In this document: piece after piece, positions 22,224-29,980 of the stretch
How the letters are laid out: every line of letters begins with the position of its first letter
Numbering within the stretch: the first letter of the stretch is position 1
Source of the DNA: a virus
Virus record (IMG/VR): IMGVR_UViG_3300010430_006947
Span: 1 to 34,004 of that record
Length of the DNA: 34,004 bases
Strand: one strand, 5' to 3'
Made by a program: the position numbers and the translations under genes
Notes under the pieces: generated by a model
Database searches by the model: none
What the model saw: the letters and a program-made list of their open reading frames with translations, nothing else
What the model was told of the DNA's origin: nothing

Positions 22224-22885
22224 AAAAAACTTCTAGCTGGAGATATCATTCGGCGCAATTGAGCAACCACACCCATGAAAACAATACCATCTTCCAGCAT
22301 TTCCAAGTCTCCTTTAATCACAAGGTTTTTAACTGCCTTTTCTGAGAATTCATCCACTTTACCTTTTTCGGCTAATGGTAGTAGCATCTTGATTAAACCT
22401 CTATCCGGGCGTTTCACAATGAACTGATATTGCTCAGCCTTTTCAATTTCCTTACCTGTGTACTTACTTAATTCTACAGCGATTTTACTTTTATCTTTAT
22501 CATCCCTGAAGTCTGCTAATTGTTCAAGTGGTTTTAATCGATCTTTAAGCTCTAATTCTGTATTCTCAATAATTTCGACATCAATACCAAGTATGCGCAA
22601 ATTAGCCCTGTCCTTTGATGTTAATTCGTCAATGTCATAAACAGCAGGCTCTACCACTACGGTAATCAACTTAATCCGTTTATACTTCAGCTTCAATTCT
22701 TCAATTAGTTCAGGAGTAATATTTGCACTTACAATAATAGGAGCAGCCATTGCCACATAAGCATTATCATGCATCAACTGAGAAACTCTTTCTGCGGCAA
22801 ATTCCACGTGTACAGGTTCAATCGCTTGAACGGTAAGAATGGTTGCAAAAAGGGCAATAAGCCCGAAAATGATCTTTGTTTTCAT
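22211..22885 (-). CDS. Tail assembly chaperone (G part) with an odd hydrophobic N-terminus
   Basis: A 224-aa protein. Residues 150-224 (YQFIVKRPDRGLIKMLLPLAEKG...LVIKGDLEMLEDGIVFMGVV) follow the pattern of phage tail chaperones. Residues 46-75 (MAAPIIVSANITPELIEELKLKYKRIKLITV) also fit the usual start of such proteins. The first 21 residues look like a Sec signal peptide (MKTKIIFGLIALFATILTVQA), which is unexpected; M46 (22750) is an alternative start. The gene lies between tube and tape measure and ends just after a T TTT TTA slippery site. It should coat the tape measure during tail assembly. Confidence 0.7.
   Translation of the reverse strand: MKTKIIFGLIALFATILTVQAIEPVHVEFAAERVSQLMHDNAYVAMAAPIIVSANITPELIEELKLKYKRIKLITVVVEPAVYDIDELTSKDRANLRILGIDVEIIENTELELKDRLKPLEQLADFRDDKDKSKIAVELSKYTGKEIEKAEQYQFIVKRPDRGLIKMLLPLAEKGKVDEFSEKAVKNLVIKGDLEMLEDGIVFMGVVAQLRRMISPARSFLSKA
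22223..22229 (-). other. Programmed -1 ribosomal frameshift site, T TTT TTA
   Basis: In the chaperone frame the codons read AGT TTT TTA TCA AAA GCG TAG, so T TTT TTA is a canonical X XXY YYZ heptamer 9 nt before the stop. The -1 frame continues for 79 codons. No obvious downstream pseudoknot was seen by eye. Confidence 0.75.
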
Positions 22886-22898
22886 CTTTCTAAAAGTG

Positions 22899-22915
22899 TT
22901 TAAATGATATTTAAA
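22899..22915 (-). promoter_or_regulatory. Family A 17-bp motif before the tail chaperone gene
   Basis: In minus orientation it reads TTTAAATATCATTTAAA, ending 13 nt before the ATG at 22885 and overlapping the stop codon of the tube gene. This location supports 22885 as a real start for the chaperone gene. Confidence 0.5.
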
Positions 22916-23345
22916 TATTCCAGTTAATTTTCCCTAAAACCAGTAAATCCGATTTGTAGGCAATAGTTTTGTCACCTTGCTTAACGGCAACACCGCGACC
23001 TTTTAATTTGGCTGTAAACACATCCTTAATTTTTAAGCCGTCGTATTCATACTCAACCACAATAGGAAATGGTGCTATTTCGGCAATACTCATTCCCGGA
23101 GGTAAAGAGCGTTGCAAAGCGTTCCACTCTTCTAAATACATAGAAATAGAAGCTTTAGCCTCGTAATTTCCTTCACCGTAACCAATTGGATATGCTCCAG
23201 CACCTTTTACAACCTCAACATCAATCGTATCGTTGTAGTCCAATTCATTAATGGCTTCCAAATCGCGTCCAAGCATGTTGACAGTAATGGAATTCCAACC
23301 TGCCATTTTCCCGAACTTGTTAATTATACTACTTGCTTTTGCCAT
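22911..23345 (-). CDS. Tail tube protein
   Basis: A 144-aa protein. Features such as 'GRDLEAINELDYNDTIDVEVVKGAGAYPIGYGEGNYEAKASISMYLEEWNAL' and the beta-rich C-terminal end (KSDLLVLGKINWNI) match tube proteins of contractile phages, where a Gly-rich 'G.G.y...as' turn follows an early strand. It follows the sheath gene by 5 nt, the universal order in myophages. It would stack as hexamers to form the DNA channel. Confidence 0.75.
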   Translation of the reverse strand: MAKASSIINKFGKMAGWNSITVNMLGRDLEAINELDYNDTIDVEVVKGAGAYPIGYGEGNYEAKASISMYLEEWNALQRSLPPGMSIAEIAPFPIVVEYEYDGLKIKDVFTAKLKGRGVAVKQGDKTIAYKSDLLVLGKINWNI

Positions 23346-23350
23346 AATGA

Positions 23351-24574
23351 TTATAGATTATTGGTTAATCCTAAGTCCACATCAAACTCATGAACAATTT
23401 GACCTACTACCAGCTTACCTTTTACTTTAAGCGGTGAATCTTCACCCACAGCCTGAGCCGGGTTAATGTACACGTCCGATTCTTCGATATTGCCAGCCGA
23501 AACCATTGCCTTTAAAGCTTCAGTTACCGAACTTTCAATGCCGCTTACCCATGTACTTGCCAATTGCCCCGTAGAAGGATCGGTAGGTACTTTCGAACGA
23601 ATGCGAGGGATAATGGTATTTCGAATAATGCGAGCTGCCTTATTCCAAATGCAATTGAAATTGAAGTAAGCGTAGTCGCTATCTTTGCTCACAGCTCCGG
23701 GACAACCATTCAGGTAATAACCAGGATAGTTTGCAAAACCACCAACATACATCCAGCCTTTTGCTGTTAAGCTCTTTTGCTCAGCTTCGCTTAATGTTTC
23801 AAAGCCTGTACCATCACTTAAAGCAGCCGAAAGCCAGTAGCCTAAACCATCATCGCTAAGGCTGTAATTTTCTTCACCTCTGCGAGTACGTGGCTTAGCT
23901 TCGATATCAACAGAACCTAGATCCTCATGCACTTTACGAACCGAAACCGAACCTAAGGCAGTACCAATAGCACCAAATTTGCCGTATTCAGCTTTTAATC
24001 CAGCAACAGCAGGATCTTGCCCAACCATGTAATGGATATTTTGAGCAGAAAGCGCTCGTAAGTCTGGATAATCGGCAATAGCCAAAGCAGCTGCACCTCC
24101 AACTCCTTCTACAAAAATGCCATCGATGTATAAAAACTCGCTTTCAAATGCAGTTACCAAACCTTGTAAAGCCACAGCCTCAGTCTCAGCATTTGCAACC
24201 AAAGTTGAAATACCGGCAAGTCCTAACACATTTACATTATCAATACCGCGAATTGCGGCTTTTAGAGAATCATCAGCTACCAACTGAGCAACGGTTTTTG
24301 TTTTCTCCACTAGAATCAAGTGGCAAACATTCTCAGGTGCAAGCCTGAAAATTTCCGATAAGTGGTAGTGAGCAAGTTCCTTGTTTGTATCATCGGTACT
24401 GGCAGTAATACCCAAATCTTCAGCGGTGGAAATATCCAATAGCTCGTAAGCTTTATTGTATGCCAAATCCACTGGCTTGGTTGCCCCGATAATGATACAA
24501 ACCACACGGTCGGTCTCAGCCGAACGACCAAGACCACCGTTTAATTTGTTTATAATAGCTCCCTTAAAACTCAT
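23351..24574 (-). CDS. Contractile tail sheath protein
   Basis: A 407-aa protein of DUF2586/sheath type. The N-terminal 'GAIINKLNGGLGRSAETDRVVCIIIGAT' is a typical start. The C-terminal 'ADYAYFNFNCIWNKAARIIRNTIIPRI' region and 'GKLVVGQIVHEFDVDLGLTNNL' strand match the polymerising sheath core. Its presence defines the phage as a myophage. It overlaps the upstream repeat-bearing gene by 1 nt and is followed by the tube gene. Confidence 0.85.
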   Translation of the reverse strand: MSFKGAIINKLNGGLGRSAETDRVVCIIIGATKPVDLAYNKAYELLDISTAEDLGITASTDDTNKELAHYHLSEIFRLAPENVCHLILVEKTKTVAQLVADDSLKAAIRGIDNVNVLGLAGISTLVANAETEAVALQGLVTAFESEFLYIDGIFVEGVGGAAALAIADYPDLRALSAQNIHYMVGQDPAVAGLKAEYGKFGAIGTALGSVSVRKVHEDLGSVDIEAKPRTRRGEENYSLSDDGLGYWLSAALSDGTGFETLSEAEQKSLTAKGWMYVGGFANYPGYYLNGCPGAVSKDSDYAYFNFNCIWNKAARIIRNTIIPRIRSKVPTDPSTGQLASTWVSGIESSVTEALKAMVSAGNIEESDVYINPAQAVGEDSPLKVKGKLVVGQIVHEFDVDLGLTNNL

Positions 24575-25146
24575 TATTCAGCAGTTTTAAGAGATTCTAA
24601 TTTCGCGTCAGCAGCTTCTAAAACTGTTTTGCGTTTTTCTCCAGCTTTCTCAGCTTCCACAATCACAGCTACAGCATCAACAGTTGTAGCAGCTTCAATT
24701 TCTGCTATCAATGCTTTAGCTGTCTTTTGACCATCACCACTGTTACCTTTAAGAGATTCCAATTTCTCTTCAGCAGCTTCTAAAACGGTTTTACGCTTCT
24801 TACCAGCTTTCTCAGCTTTAACAATAGCGTTTACAGCATCAACAGTTGTAGCAGACTCAATTCCCGCTATCAATTCTTCAGCTGTTTTTTGATCTTTACT
24901 ATCACTAGCTTTGCTTTTGTTACTCTTTTCAGTAGTAGCAAAATCATCGCGAGTAAATTCAGTAATTGCAAGCTTCTTACCATAACGATTTTTGCGTGAA
25001 TGATTCTTCACTGCCAAATCGTTTTCATCGGTAATAAAGGCAGTACCGTCAGAAGTTACAGCCACATTTTGAGCACCTTTGTAACGCTTTAATATGCCTT
25101 TGGCTATTTCTTTAACTTCTGATTTGTTTTTAATTTCCAATTTCAT
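24574..25146 (-). CDS. Structural-region protein with two tandem 47-aa repeats
   Basis: A 190-aa protein. Residues 1-60 form a small basic domain (MKLEIKNKSEVKEIAKGILKRYKG...). Residues 87-133 and 141-187 are near-identical helical repeats (K-T-A-x-x-LIA-x-IE-x-ATTVDAV...KAG-x-KRKTVLEAA-x-x-KLESLK), offset by 54 residues. The Ala/Glu/Lys-rich repeats likely form helix bundles. It lies between major capsid and sheath genes, which suggests a head decoration, head-completion or joining protein. The close similarity of the repeats implies a recent duplication. No family is recognised. Confidence 0.65.
   Translation of the reverse strand: MKLEIKNKSEVKEIAKGILKRYKGAQNVAVTSDGTAFITDENDLAVKNHSRKNRYGKKLAITEFTRDDFATTEKSNKSKASDSKDQKTAEELIAGIESATTVDAVNAIVKAEKAGKKRKTVLEAAEEKLESLKGNSGDGQKTAKALIAEIEAATTVDAVAVIVEAEKAGEKRKTVLEAADAKLESLKTAE
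24586..24726 (-). repeat. Copy 2 of internal 141-nt coding repeat
   Basis: It encodes residues 141-187 of the structural-region protein and matches copy 1 (24748-24888) over most of its length, in the same frame. The start-to-start distance is 162 nt. Differences are concentrated at single codons. Confidence 0.8.
24748..24888 (-). repeat. Copy 1 of internal 141-nt coding repeat
   Basis: It encodes residues 87-133 of the same protein; its partner copy is at 24586-24726. The linker between copies encodes GNSGDGQ. Confidence 0.8.
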
Positions 25147-25167
25147 AATGAAAATTTTTAAGGTGAA

Positions 25168-25187
25168 GCCCTGCCTTTCGACAGGGC
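25168..25187 (-). other. Hairpin downstream of the major capsid gene
   Basis: GCCCTG (25168-25173) pairs with CAGGGC (25182-25187) around an 8-nt loop in the 47-nt gap after the capsid gene. No U tract follows directly in minus-strand RNA. It may slow RNA decay or partially terminate, raising capsid expression over later genes (inference). Confidence 0.5.
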
Positions 25188-25193
25188 AATATT

Positions 25194-26120
25194 TTAAACG
25201 TTAGCACTCACAATTGCACCAAAACCGTAATCTTCCACACGATCAACCAAGCCATAAGTTTGCGTACGATATACACTCTTAGGATCAGCCGATTTGGTAT
25301 CCTGAGTTTCAGGAGTATACAAAGACTTAACCTTATCAATGTGTTTCACAGTGTTACCACCGTAGAAGAATAGAGAACCGTATTGGTCGGTTGCACCAAG
25401 TGCAGCACCTTTTGCCAATTTGTTACCATCACCAGCATAAGCTACGGCAGCATTATTTTCGTAAAATTTGAAGCCCATTACAGACTTAACTTTACCAGTA
25501 AGAGGATCGAAAAAGATTTGCTTGTTTGCGAAATAAGCCGCTGAATCACGGTCTAGAATCAAATCAGTTGAATGCTTAGGACAAAGAATCATGTTCAAAT
25601 CATTCACATTTGGCAAGTTCAATGCCTTAACAATTTCAAGGTATTCAACTAAATCCTTAAAGGTCATTCGCAAACGACCGTTACCATCATTACCACCTGA
25701 AGTTCTCACAACTGGCATTTCCGATACAGTATTATCGTCCGGAGCCAATTTCCAAATTACATGATCGCGATAACCAAGCTTAAATGCATCAGCATGAGCT
25801 TTACGTACTTCTGAACGCTTATCGAATGCAAGACCGCGTAATTCAGCGTCATCCACTTCGGTAGGATCAGTGTCATATTTCTCCCACTCAACAAAACCTT
25901 TTTTACCAGTCATTTTCTTAGCGGTAAAATCAGAAGTGTTGTCAACGTGGAAACCCACATTATTAATCAGCTTATTAAAGCGAATACCATCCGCTGTAAT
26001 AGCTGCTTTAGGCGCACTTTTTAGAGCTGCTAAAAAGTCGTCATTAAAATTCTTAAATTCTTTCAACAACTGAGGCGAAACATATTGGTTTAGCCAGTTG
26101 CCATCTACTATAGTTGCCAT
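25194..26120 (-). CDS. Major capsid protein
   Basis: A 308-aa protein (Mu gpT is 305 aa) with a probable HK97-type fold. The N-terminal helix region (NWLNQYVSPQLLKEFKNFNDDFLAAL) leads into extended strands around WEKYDTDPTEVDDAELRGL. A central domain has 'NDLNMILCPKHSTDLILDRD', the typical 'vlnP.h...l...d' feature of capsid proteins. The C-terminal strands read SVYRTQTYGLVDRVEDYGFGAIV. It follows the protease/scaffold gene by 11 nt, the standard order in Mu-like phages (I, then T). Confidence 0.8.
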   Translation of the reverse strand: MATIVDGNWLNQYVSPQLLKEFKNFNDDFLAALKSAPKAAITADGIRFNKLINNVGFHVDNTSDFTAKKMTGKKGFVEWEKYDTDPTEVDDAELRGLAFDKRSEVRKAHADAFKLGYRDHVIWKLAPDDNTVSEMPVVRTSGGNDGNGRLRMTFKDLVEYLEIVKALNLPNVNDLNMILCPKHSTDLILDRDSAAYFANKQIFFDPLTGKVKSVMGFKFYENNAAVAYAGDGNKLAKGAALGATDQYGSLFFYGGNTVKHIDKVKSLYTPETQDTKSADPKSVYRTQTYGLVDRVEDYGFGAIVSANV

Positions 26121-26131
26121 AGAATAACCTC

Positions 26132-26602
26132 CTATTGAATTTTGTTACGTTTCTTCCAGTCAGCAAACAACTTATTGTAAGCCTCTGGGTTATCTTCTTC
26201 TAATGCCTCCAAAGTCTCAGGACTTTCGTCTTGAAGCTCTTCAAAAGTTTTACCTTCGTAAGTAGCTCCTTTACCGTCAGCACTAGGCTTAATGCCATCA
26301 GACAATGGCTTTTCGATACCTTGTACGGTAGCAAGTAGCGCCTTAGTCCCTACAGGGTCTTTGTCGTACATTGCTTCCCACTTAGCGCGTGAATCCGCAG
26401 AAATACGCTTAGCTTTTTCAGCTGCATCTAGGTCAGCCTTTTTACTAGCTGCCAGTTCTTCTTTCTCTTTAGCATCCTGTTGAGCTTTAAGAGAATCGTA
26501 ATCCGCAGCTTTTTGAGCGTTCGCTTGCAAGCGTGCGTTTACTTGCTCCTCAGTAGAATTCGCATCCATACCGAGAGCAATTGCTGTTGCTTTCAAATCC
26601 AT
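26132..26602 (-). CDS. Possible internal start for separate scaffold protein
   Basis: The ATG at 26602 begins MDLKATAIALGMDANSTEEQ in frame with the protease, just after the protease domain ends. Nested protease/scaffold genes are usual in lambda (C/Nu3) and Mu (I/Z). A 156-aa scaffold could be made here. There is no strong ribosome site, but these genomes rarely show one. Confidence 0.4.
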   Translation of the reverse strand: MDLKATAIALGMDANSTEEQVNARLQANAQKAADYDSLKAQQDAKEKEELAASKKADLDAAEKAKRISADSRAKWEAMYDKDPVGTKALLATVQGIEKPLSDGIKPSADGKGATYEGKTFEELQDESPETLEALEEDNPEAYNKLFADWKKRNKIQ

Positions 26603-27247
26603 GTCTAAATTGTTTTGTGATTGAGTAATAATATGCTCGGCTGCTATTGCAATTGGCGAACCACTGTCTTTAATTGCCGCAGCTGTTTCTTTGTCGATTT
26701 TCACCGAACCTTTTACCGATGTTATAAAACCCCACTCTTCAGCCTGTTTAGCGGTCATCCAAAAATCACCAGCCTCCCATTTGGCTTTAAAATCTTCTTC
26801 CGGTTTTTTGAGTTTGATTTTGTAAGCATCGTAGTAAGTGGTGGTCATGTTCTTAACCAAGGTGAGATAGTTATCAATTTCGGTCTCATTACCATATATA
26901 CCACCCATAGGCTTATGGATCATGAATTGACCGTTCTCTACCTGTTCAAATTTAGTAGCTCGAGCAGCAATGTAAGTTCCGGCACTTGCAACAAGAGCTC
27001 CACCTTCCCCGGTGTAACTTCCAAACACTTCATTAAAAATGTTCACAATCTCGTTAGCTTGAAAACAATCACCACCCTGACACATTAAATATGCAAATAG
27101 CGAAGTTGCACCAGCATCTTTTAAATCCTGACATTTGGTTCGCATTTCTGTAGCATTGTTCTTATTCCATTCGGAGATTGATCCGATAATGTCTACACGT
27201 CCGACAGTTCCTTCAGCATAAACACTTACTAGCAATTTCTTACTCAT
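26132..27247 (-). CDS. ClpP-like head maturation protease fused to scaffold
   Basis: A 371-aa protein. Residues 1-180 are a ClpP-type serine protease: 'LFAYLMCQGGD' (oxyanion region), VASAGTYIA with Ser88 as probable nucleophile, and FMIHKPMGG with His111. Residues 215-300 are Ala/Lys/Glu-rich and coiled-coil-like, as in scaffolds, and the C-terminal 70 residues are acidic. An internal ATG (M216, 26602) could start a free scaffold of 156 aa, as Mu Z is made within I. It is the first gene of the leftward late operon, with its start 20 nt from a -7-like element. It would process and shape the prohead. Confidence 0.85.
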   Translation of the reverse strand: MSKKLLVSVYAEGTVGRVDIIGSISEWNKNNATEMRTKCQDLKDAGATSLFAYLMCQGGDCFQANEIVNIFNEVFGSYTGEGGALVASAGTYIAARATKFEQVENGQFMIHKPMGGIYGNETEIDNYLTLVKNMTTTYYDAYKIKLKKPEEDFKAKWEAGDFWMTAKQAEEWGFITSVKGSVKIDKETAAAIKDSGSPIAIAAEHIITQSQNNLDMDLKATAIALGMDANSTEEQVNARLQANAQKAADYDSLKAQQDAKEKEELAASKKADLDAAEKAKRISADSRAKWEAMYDKDPVGTKALLATVQGIEKPLSDGIKPSADGKGATYEGKTFEELQDESPETLEALEEDNPEAYNKLFADWKKRNKIQ

Positions 27248-27266
27248 AATTTCTTGAATTGTGAGT

Positions 27267-27278
27267 TACAAAGTTTTG
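27267..27278 (-). promoter_or_regulatory. Candidate leftward late promoter -7 element
   Basis: In minus orientation it reads CAAAACTTTGTA, 7 of 8 positions of TAnnTTTG at 27269-27276, about 20 nt before the ATG of the protease gene. The rightward candidate at 27411-27421 has nearly the same sequence (CAAACTTTGTA). No clear -33 TTG is seen, as expected if an activator is needed. Confidence 0.4.
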
Positions 27279-27304
27279 TTAAAAGATTTACACTTTGAAA
27301 TCGA

Positions 27305-27321
27305 GTTTTCATATTGTAAAC
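27305..27321. promoter_or_regulatory. Operator-like palindrome, family B, in the divergent late region
   Basis: GTTTTC ATATT GTAAAC has the same 6-5-6 form and the same single deviation as 865-881. It lies about 30 bp behind the leftward -7 element and 90 bp behind the rightward one. A weaker relative, ATTTAC-N5-GAAATC, is at 27286-27302. The 204-bp region otherwise holds AT-rich sequence and a short AAAAAGC/GCTTTTT element near 27378-27392. Confidence 0.55.
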
Positions 27322-27411
27322 ATATCGGCGTACATGTGGCTATTATTCTGATAATCACGAAATATTTATGCTTTATAAAAAGCCGCTTTTTCAATTCGCA
27401 CTATATAAACA

Positions 27412-27419
27412 AACTTTGT
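27412..27419 (+). promoter_or_regulatory. Candidate rightward late promoter -7 element
   Basis: AAACTTTG matches 7 of 8 positions of TAnnTTTG, 32 nt before the ATG of the terminase small subunit gene. No proper -33 TTG was found at the right distance. Its flanks (CAAACTTTGTA) mirror the leftward candidate. Confidence 0.4.
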
Positions 27420-27451
27420 AGTGTATTAATGTAAAATAATGTGTATCGACA

Positions 27452-28000
27452 ATGGGAAAAACCAAAAGAACAACTCGTAAGAAACAACTTCCAAAGCGCG
27501 AATATGAAAAATTGCGTCGCACTGCTTATGAGTATGTTGTAGTACAAGGTTTGGAGCAAAAAGAAGTTGCAAAACTTTTAGGTGTTACTGAAGCTACCAT
27601 TAGCTCATGGGCTAACAATCCAAAAGAAGGAAAGTGGAAAAATCTTCGCGAAGCTAGAATGCAGTGCCAAAGCACCGAAGCTGATAATATTAAAAAGCTC
27701 ATTCAGATTCTTAGTAAACAACGCTTAGATCTTGAACCGCAAATTAATGATGCCATGCACTCAGGCGAAGCAAAAGAGGAGGCACGATTGCGACAACAAG
27801 CCAGTAAGATCAGCGACGAAATGAGCAAACAAAACAAAGTATTGCTCACTATCGACCAAAAATCTTACACTTTAGGTGTTTTTATTGACGTTATGGACGA
27901 AATCTTTAACAGCCTCCGTGTTGATAATGAAGAGTTGTGGGAAAAGACCATTGAGTTCCAAAGTACATTGATACGCAAAAAAACACAGGAGCTAGGATAA
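27452..28000 (+). CDS. Terminase small subunit-like HTH protein
   Basis: A 182-aa basic protein. Residues 31-58 (GLEQKEVAKLLGVTEATISSWANN) form a typical terminase-small/transposase HTH. The rest is long helices (residues 70-135) suited to oligomerisation. It directly precedes the large terminase with a 1-nt gap and opens the rightward late operon. It should recognise phage DNA for packaging; Mu-type phages package from the left end of integrated copies. Confidence 0.8.
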   Translation: MGKTKRTTRKKQLPKREYEKLRRTAYEYVVVQGLEQKEVAKLLGVTEATISSWANNPKEGKWKNLREARMQCQSTEADNIKKLIQILSKQRLDLEPQINDAMHSGEAKEEARLRQQASKISDEMSKQNKVLLTIDQKSYTLGVFIDVMDEIFNSLRVDNEELWEKTIEFQSTLIRKKTQELG

Positions 28001-28001
28001 T

Positions 28002-29543
28002 ATGGCAACATCAAGAGCGAAAGCAGATAAAATAAAGGCGGAAAAGTACCTGAAGAAACTCGACATTGTTAGAAAAACTAACGATGTAAACCCTTTTGAA
28101 ACGAAAACTGAGCAACAGGAACGAATTACCAGAGCGCAAAACGATGTTGAGTATTTCTTAAAGACTTACTTGCCACATTATGCTTTATCAGATTCAGCTG
28201 ATTTTCAAACTGAGTTTTCTGAAATGGTAGCCGCTGATCCTTTATTTATTGGTTTTGCTGAATGGTTTCGTGGTGCTGCCAAATCTGTTCGATGCAATAT
28301 CATTAATCCTCTTTGGTTGTGGATTCGTGGTGAAGATGTTTTTATGTGTTTGCTTTCTGATAGTAAAGAGCGTGCCCAGGAACTACTCGCAGATGTTCAG
28401 GCAGAATTAGAGGGTAATCCGCTTTTAATTCATGATTTTGGCGCACAAAGATGTGAGGGAGATTGGGAAATAGGAAATTTCAAAACTATTGACCAACGTT
28501 TTATTGGAATGGCTTTTGGTATCAAAAAGAAAGTACGTGGTGTAAGAGTAAAGCACCGCCGTCCTAACCTTTGGGTAATTGATGACTTGGAAACGCCGGA
28601 TACCATTTCCAATCATAAACGCATGCGCAAGCAAGCCGACCAAATTGAGCGCGATGTAATTCCTACGATGACTGGAGATATTCGCCGTGTTGTTTATGCA
28701 AACAATAGATTTGCAAGGGTAATGACACAAACTATATTACAGGAACGTCACCCGGATTGGGTAGTCCATCATATCAAAGCTTACAACAAAGTAACCTATA
28801 AGCCAACATGGAATTATTACACTGCCGACTTTTATCGAAAGATGGAAAAGGCTATGGGAATTACAGCAGCTTATTCCGAGTACTTGCAAGAAGCTAAAAT
28901 AGAGGGTGCAAACTTTTCCGAAGATCAAATACAATGGGCTAAACTTCCTCCTATGGAAGAGTTTAAAATGATCATTTCACATTGGGATATTGCCTATACC
29001 GACAACGAGACGAGTGACTACAACGCCATAAAAGTTTGGGGTTTGCATGGTCGAAACTTTTGGTTGATCGATTGCTATGTGAAACAATCAAAAATGAAAC
29101 AAGCAGCCAATTGGAATTGCCATTACAAAAGACAATTACAACGGGGTGTTAATTACATTGGACAATTTGAAAGTCAGTTTTGGAATGGTGAGGTGGAGCG
29201 TTCAATCAGTGAAGCTGAAGATGAAAATAACATCGACTTGAATTTAATGGAAATAAGCACTCCAATGTCTAAGAAAATTCAACGCATGATAACCATGCAG
29301 CCATATTACCAAAACAACCGCATTTTCTATAACGAAGCATTAAAAAGTCATTCTGACACTCAGGTTGGTATTATGCAGCTTTGTGCTGTAGAAGAGGGAA
29401 TGACAGAACATGACGATAGTCCCGATGCAGATCAACAGGCTATTTCTGCTTTAGATAAATATTGTACTCCCGGACGTAGACGCAACACCGGAGAAAAGAG
29501 TTTTAAAACGGGTAAGATGAAATCAAAATATAATATGCCATGA
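28002..29543 (+). CDS. Terminase large subunit (Mu gp28-like)
   Basis: A 513-aa packaging motor and nuclease. The Walker A-like motif is RGAAKS (90-95), Walker B is LWVIDD (190-195) followed by LETPD, and a probable coupling segment is VVYANNRF (230-237). The RNase H-like nuclease begins with HWDIAY (Asp329) and has another acidic site near DDSPDADQQA (about residue 472). It cuts and pumps DNA into the head through the portal encoded two genes later. The stop overlaps the next ATG by 4 nt. Confidence 0.9.
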   Translation: MATSRAKADKIKAEKYLKKLDIVRKTNDVNPFETKTEQQERITRAQNDVEYFLKTYLPHYALSDSADFQTEFSEMVAADPLFIGFAEWFRGAAKSVRCNIINPLWLWIRGEDVFMCLLSDSKERAQELLADVQAELEGNPLLIHDFGAQRCEGDWEIGNFKTIDQRFIGMAFGIKKKVRGVRVKHRRPNLWVIDDLETPDTISNHKRMRKQADQIERDVIPTMTGDIRRVVYANNRFARVMTQTILQERHPDWVVHHIKAYNKVTYKPTWNYYTADFYRKMEKAMGITAAYSEYLQEAKIEGANFSEDQIQWAKLPPMEEFKMIISHWDIAYTDNETSDYNAIKVWGLHGRNFWLIDCYVKQSKMKQAANWNCHYKRQLQRGVNYIGQFESQFWNGEVERSISEAEDENNIDLNLMEISTPMSKKIQRMITMQPYYQNNRIFYNEALKSHSDTQVGIMQLCAVEEGMTEHDDSPDADQQAISALDKYCTPGRRRNTGEKSFKTGKMKSKYNMP

Positions 29544-29980
29544 AGTATCTGGAGAAAGAAGATTTAATCGCAGTAATTCAAGAGCGTTTAATGGGGCAAA
29601 GCCTTGCAACAAGTGCCGATATTAATTTAGACGACAATACAATTCTGGATAACATTGAAGGAAAAGCAATTGATTTTGCCATATCATATATATCCGGTAA
29701 ATACGATACTGAAGTAATTTTTAATGAAGCTACTCCAATTCGTAACGGCGTATTAGTACAAGCCATTGCATGTATTGTGGTTTATCGCTCAGTACGACGC
29801 AATGCAGCTCGTAAAGTTCCGGAGGATTACATACAACTATACAGCGATGCCAAAAAGGACTTGGAAAAGATCCAGAGCGGAGCTATGAACCTCATTAACT
29901 GTCCTAAGTTAACTAACGAAGACGGCACAAGCACAAGTCCGGTTTACGGCAACAATACAAACGATAACTATTTTATTTAA
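29540..29980 (+). CDS. Mu gp36-like (DUF1320) head-tail protein
   Basis: A 146-aa protein. The segments 'AIDFAISYISGKYDTEVIF', 'NGVLVQAIACIVVYRSVRRNAARKVPEDYIQLYSDAKKDLEKIQSGAMNL' are characteristic of gp36-like connector proteins: two helical parts, then '...Y..A...L..i..G...L'. It probably acts as a head completion or adaptor protein. Here it sits between terminase and portal rather than after the capsid gene as in Mu. Confidence 0.8.
   Translation: MKYLEKEDLIAVIQERLMGQSLATSADINLDDNTILDNIEGKAIDFAISYISGKYDTEVIFNEATPIRNGVLVQAIACIVVYRSVRRNAARKVPEDYIQLYSDAKKDLEKIQSGAMNLINCPKLTNEDGTSTSPVYGNNTNDNYFI

Noticed and set aside
27286-27302. A fifth family B operator (ATTTAC-N5-GAAATC)
   Set aside because: Three of twelve arm positions deviate. 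It is mentioned with the neighbouring better site but not counted.
27378-27392. AAAAAGC-C-GCTTTTT as a terminator
   Set aside because: The loop would be too small unless G-C pairs open, and it lies in a promoter region upstream of the terminase gene.
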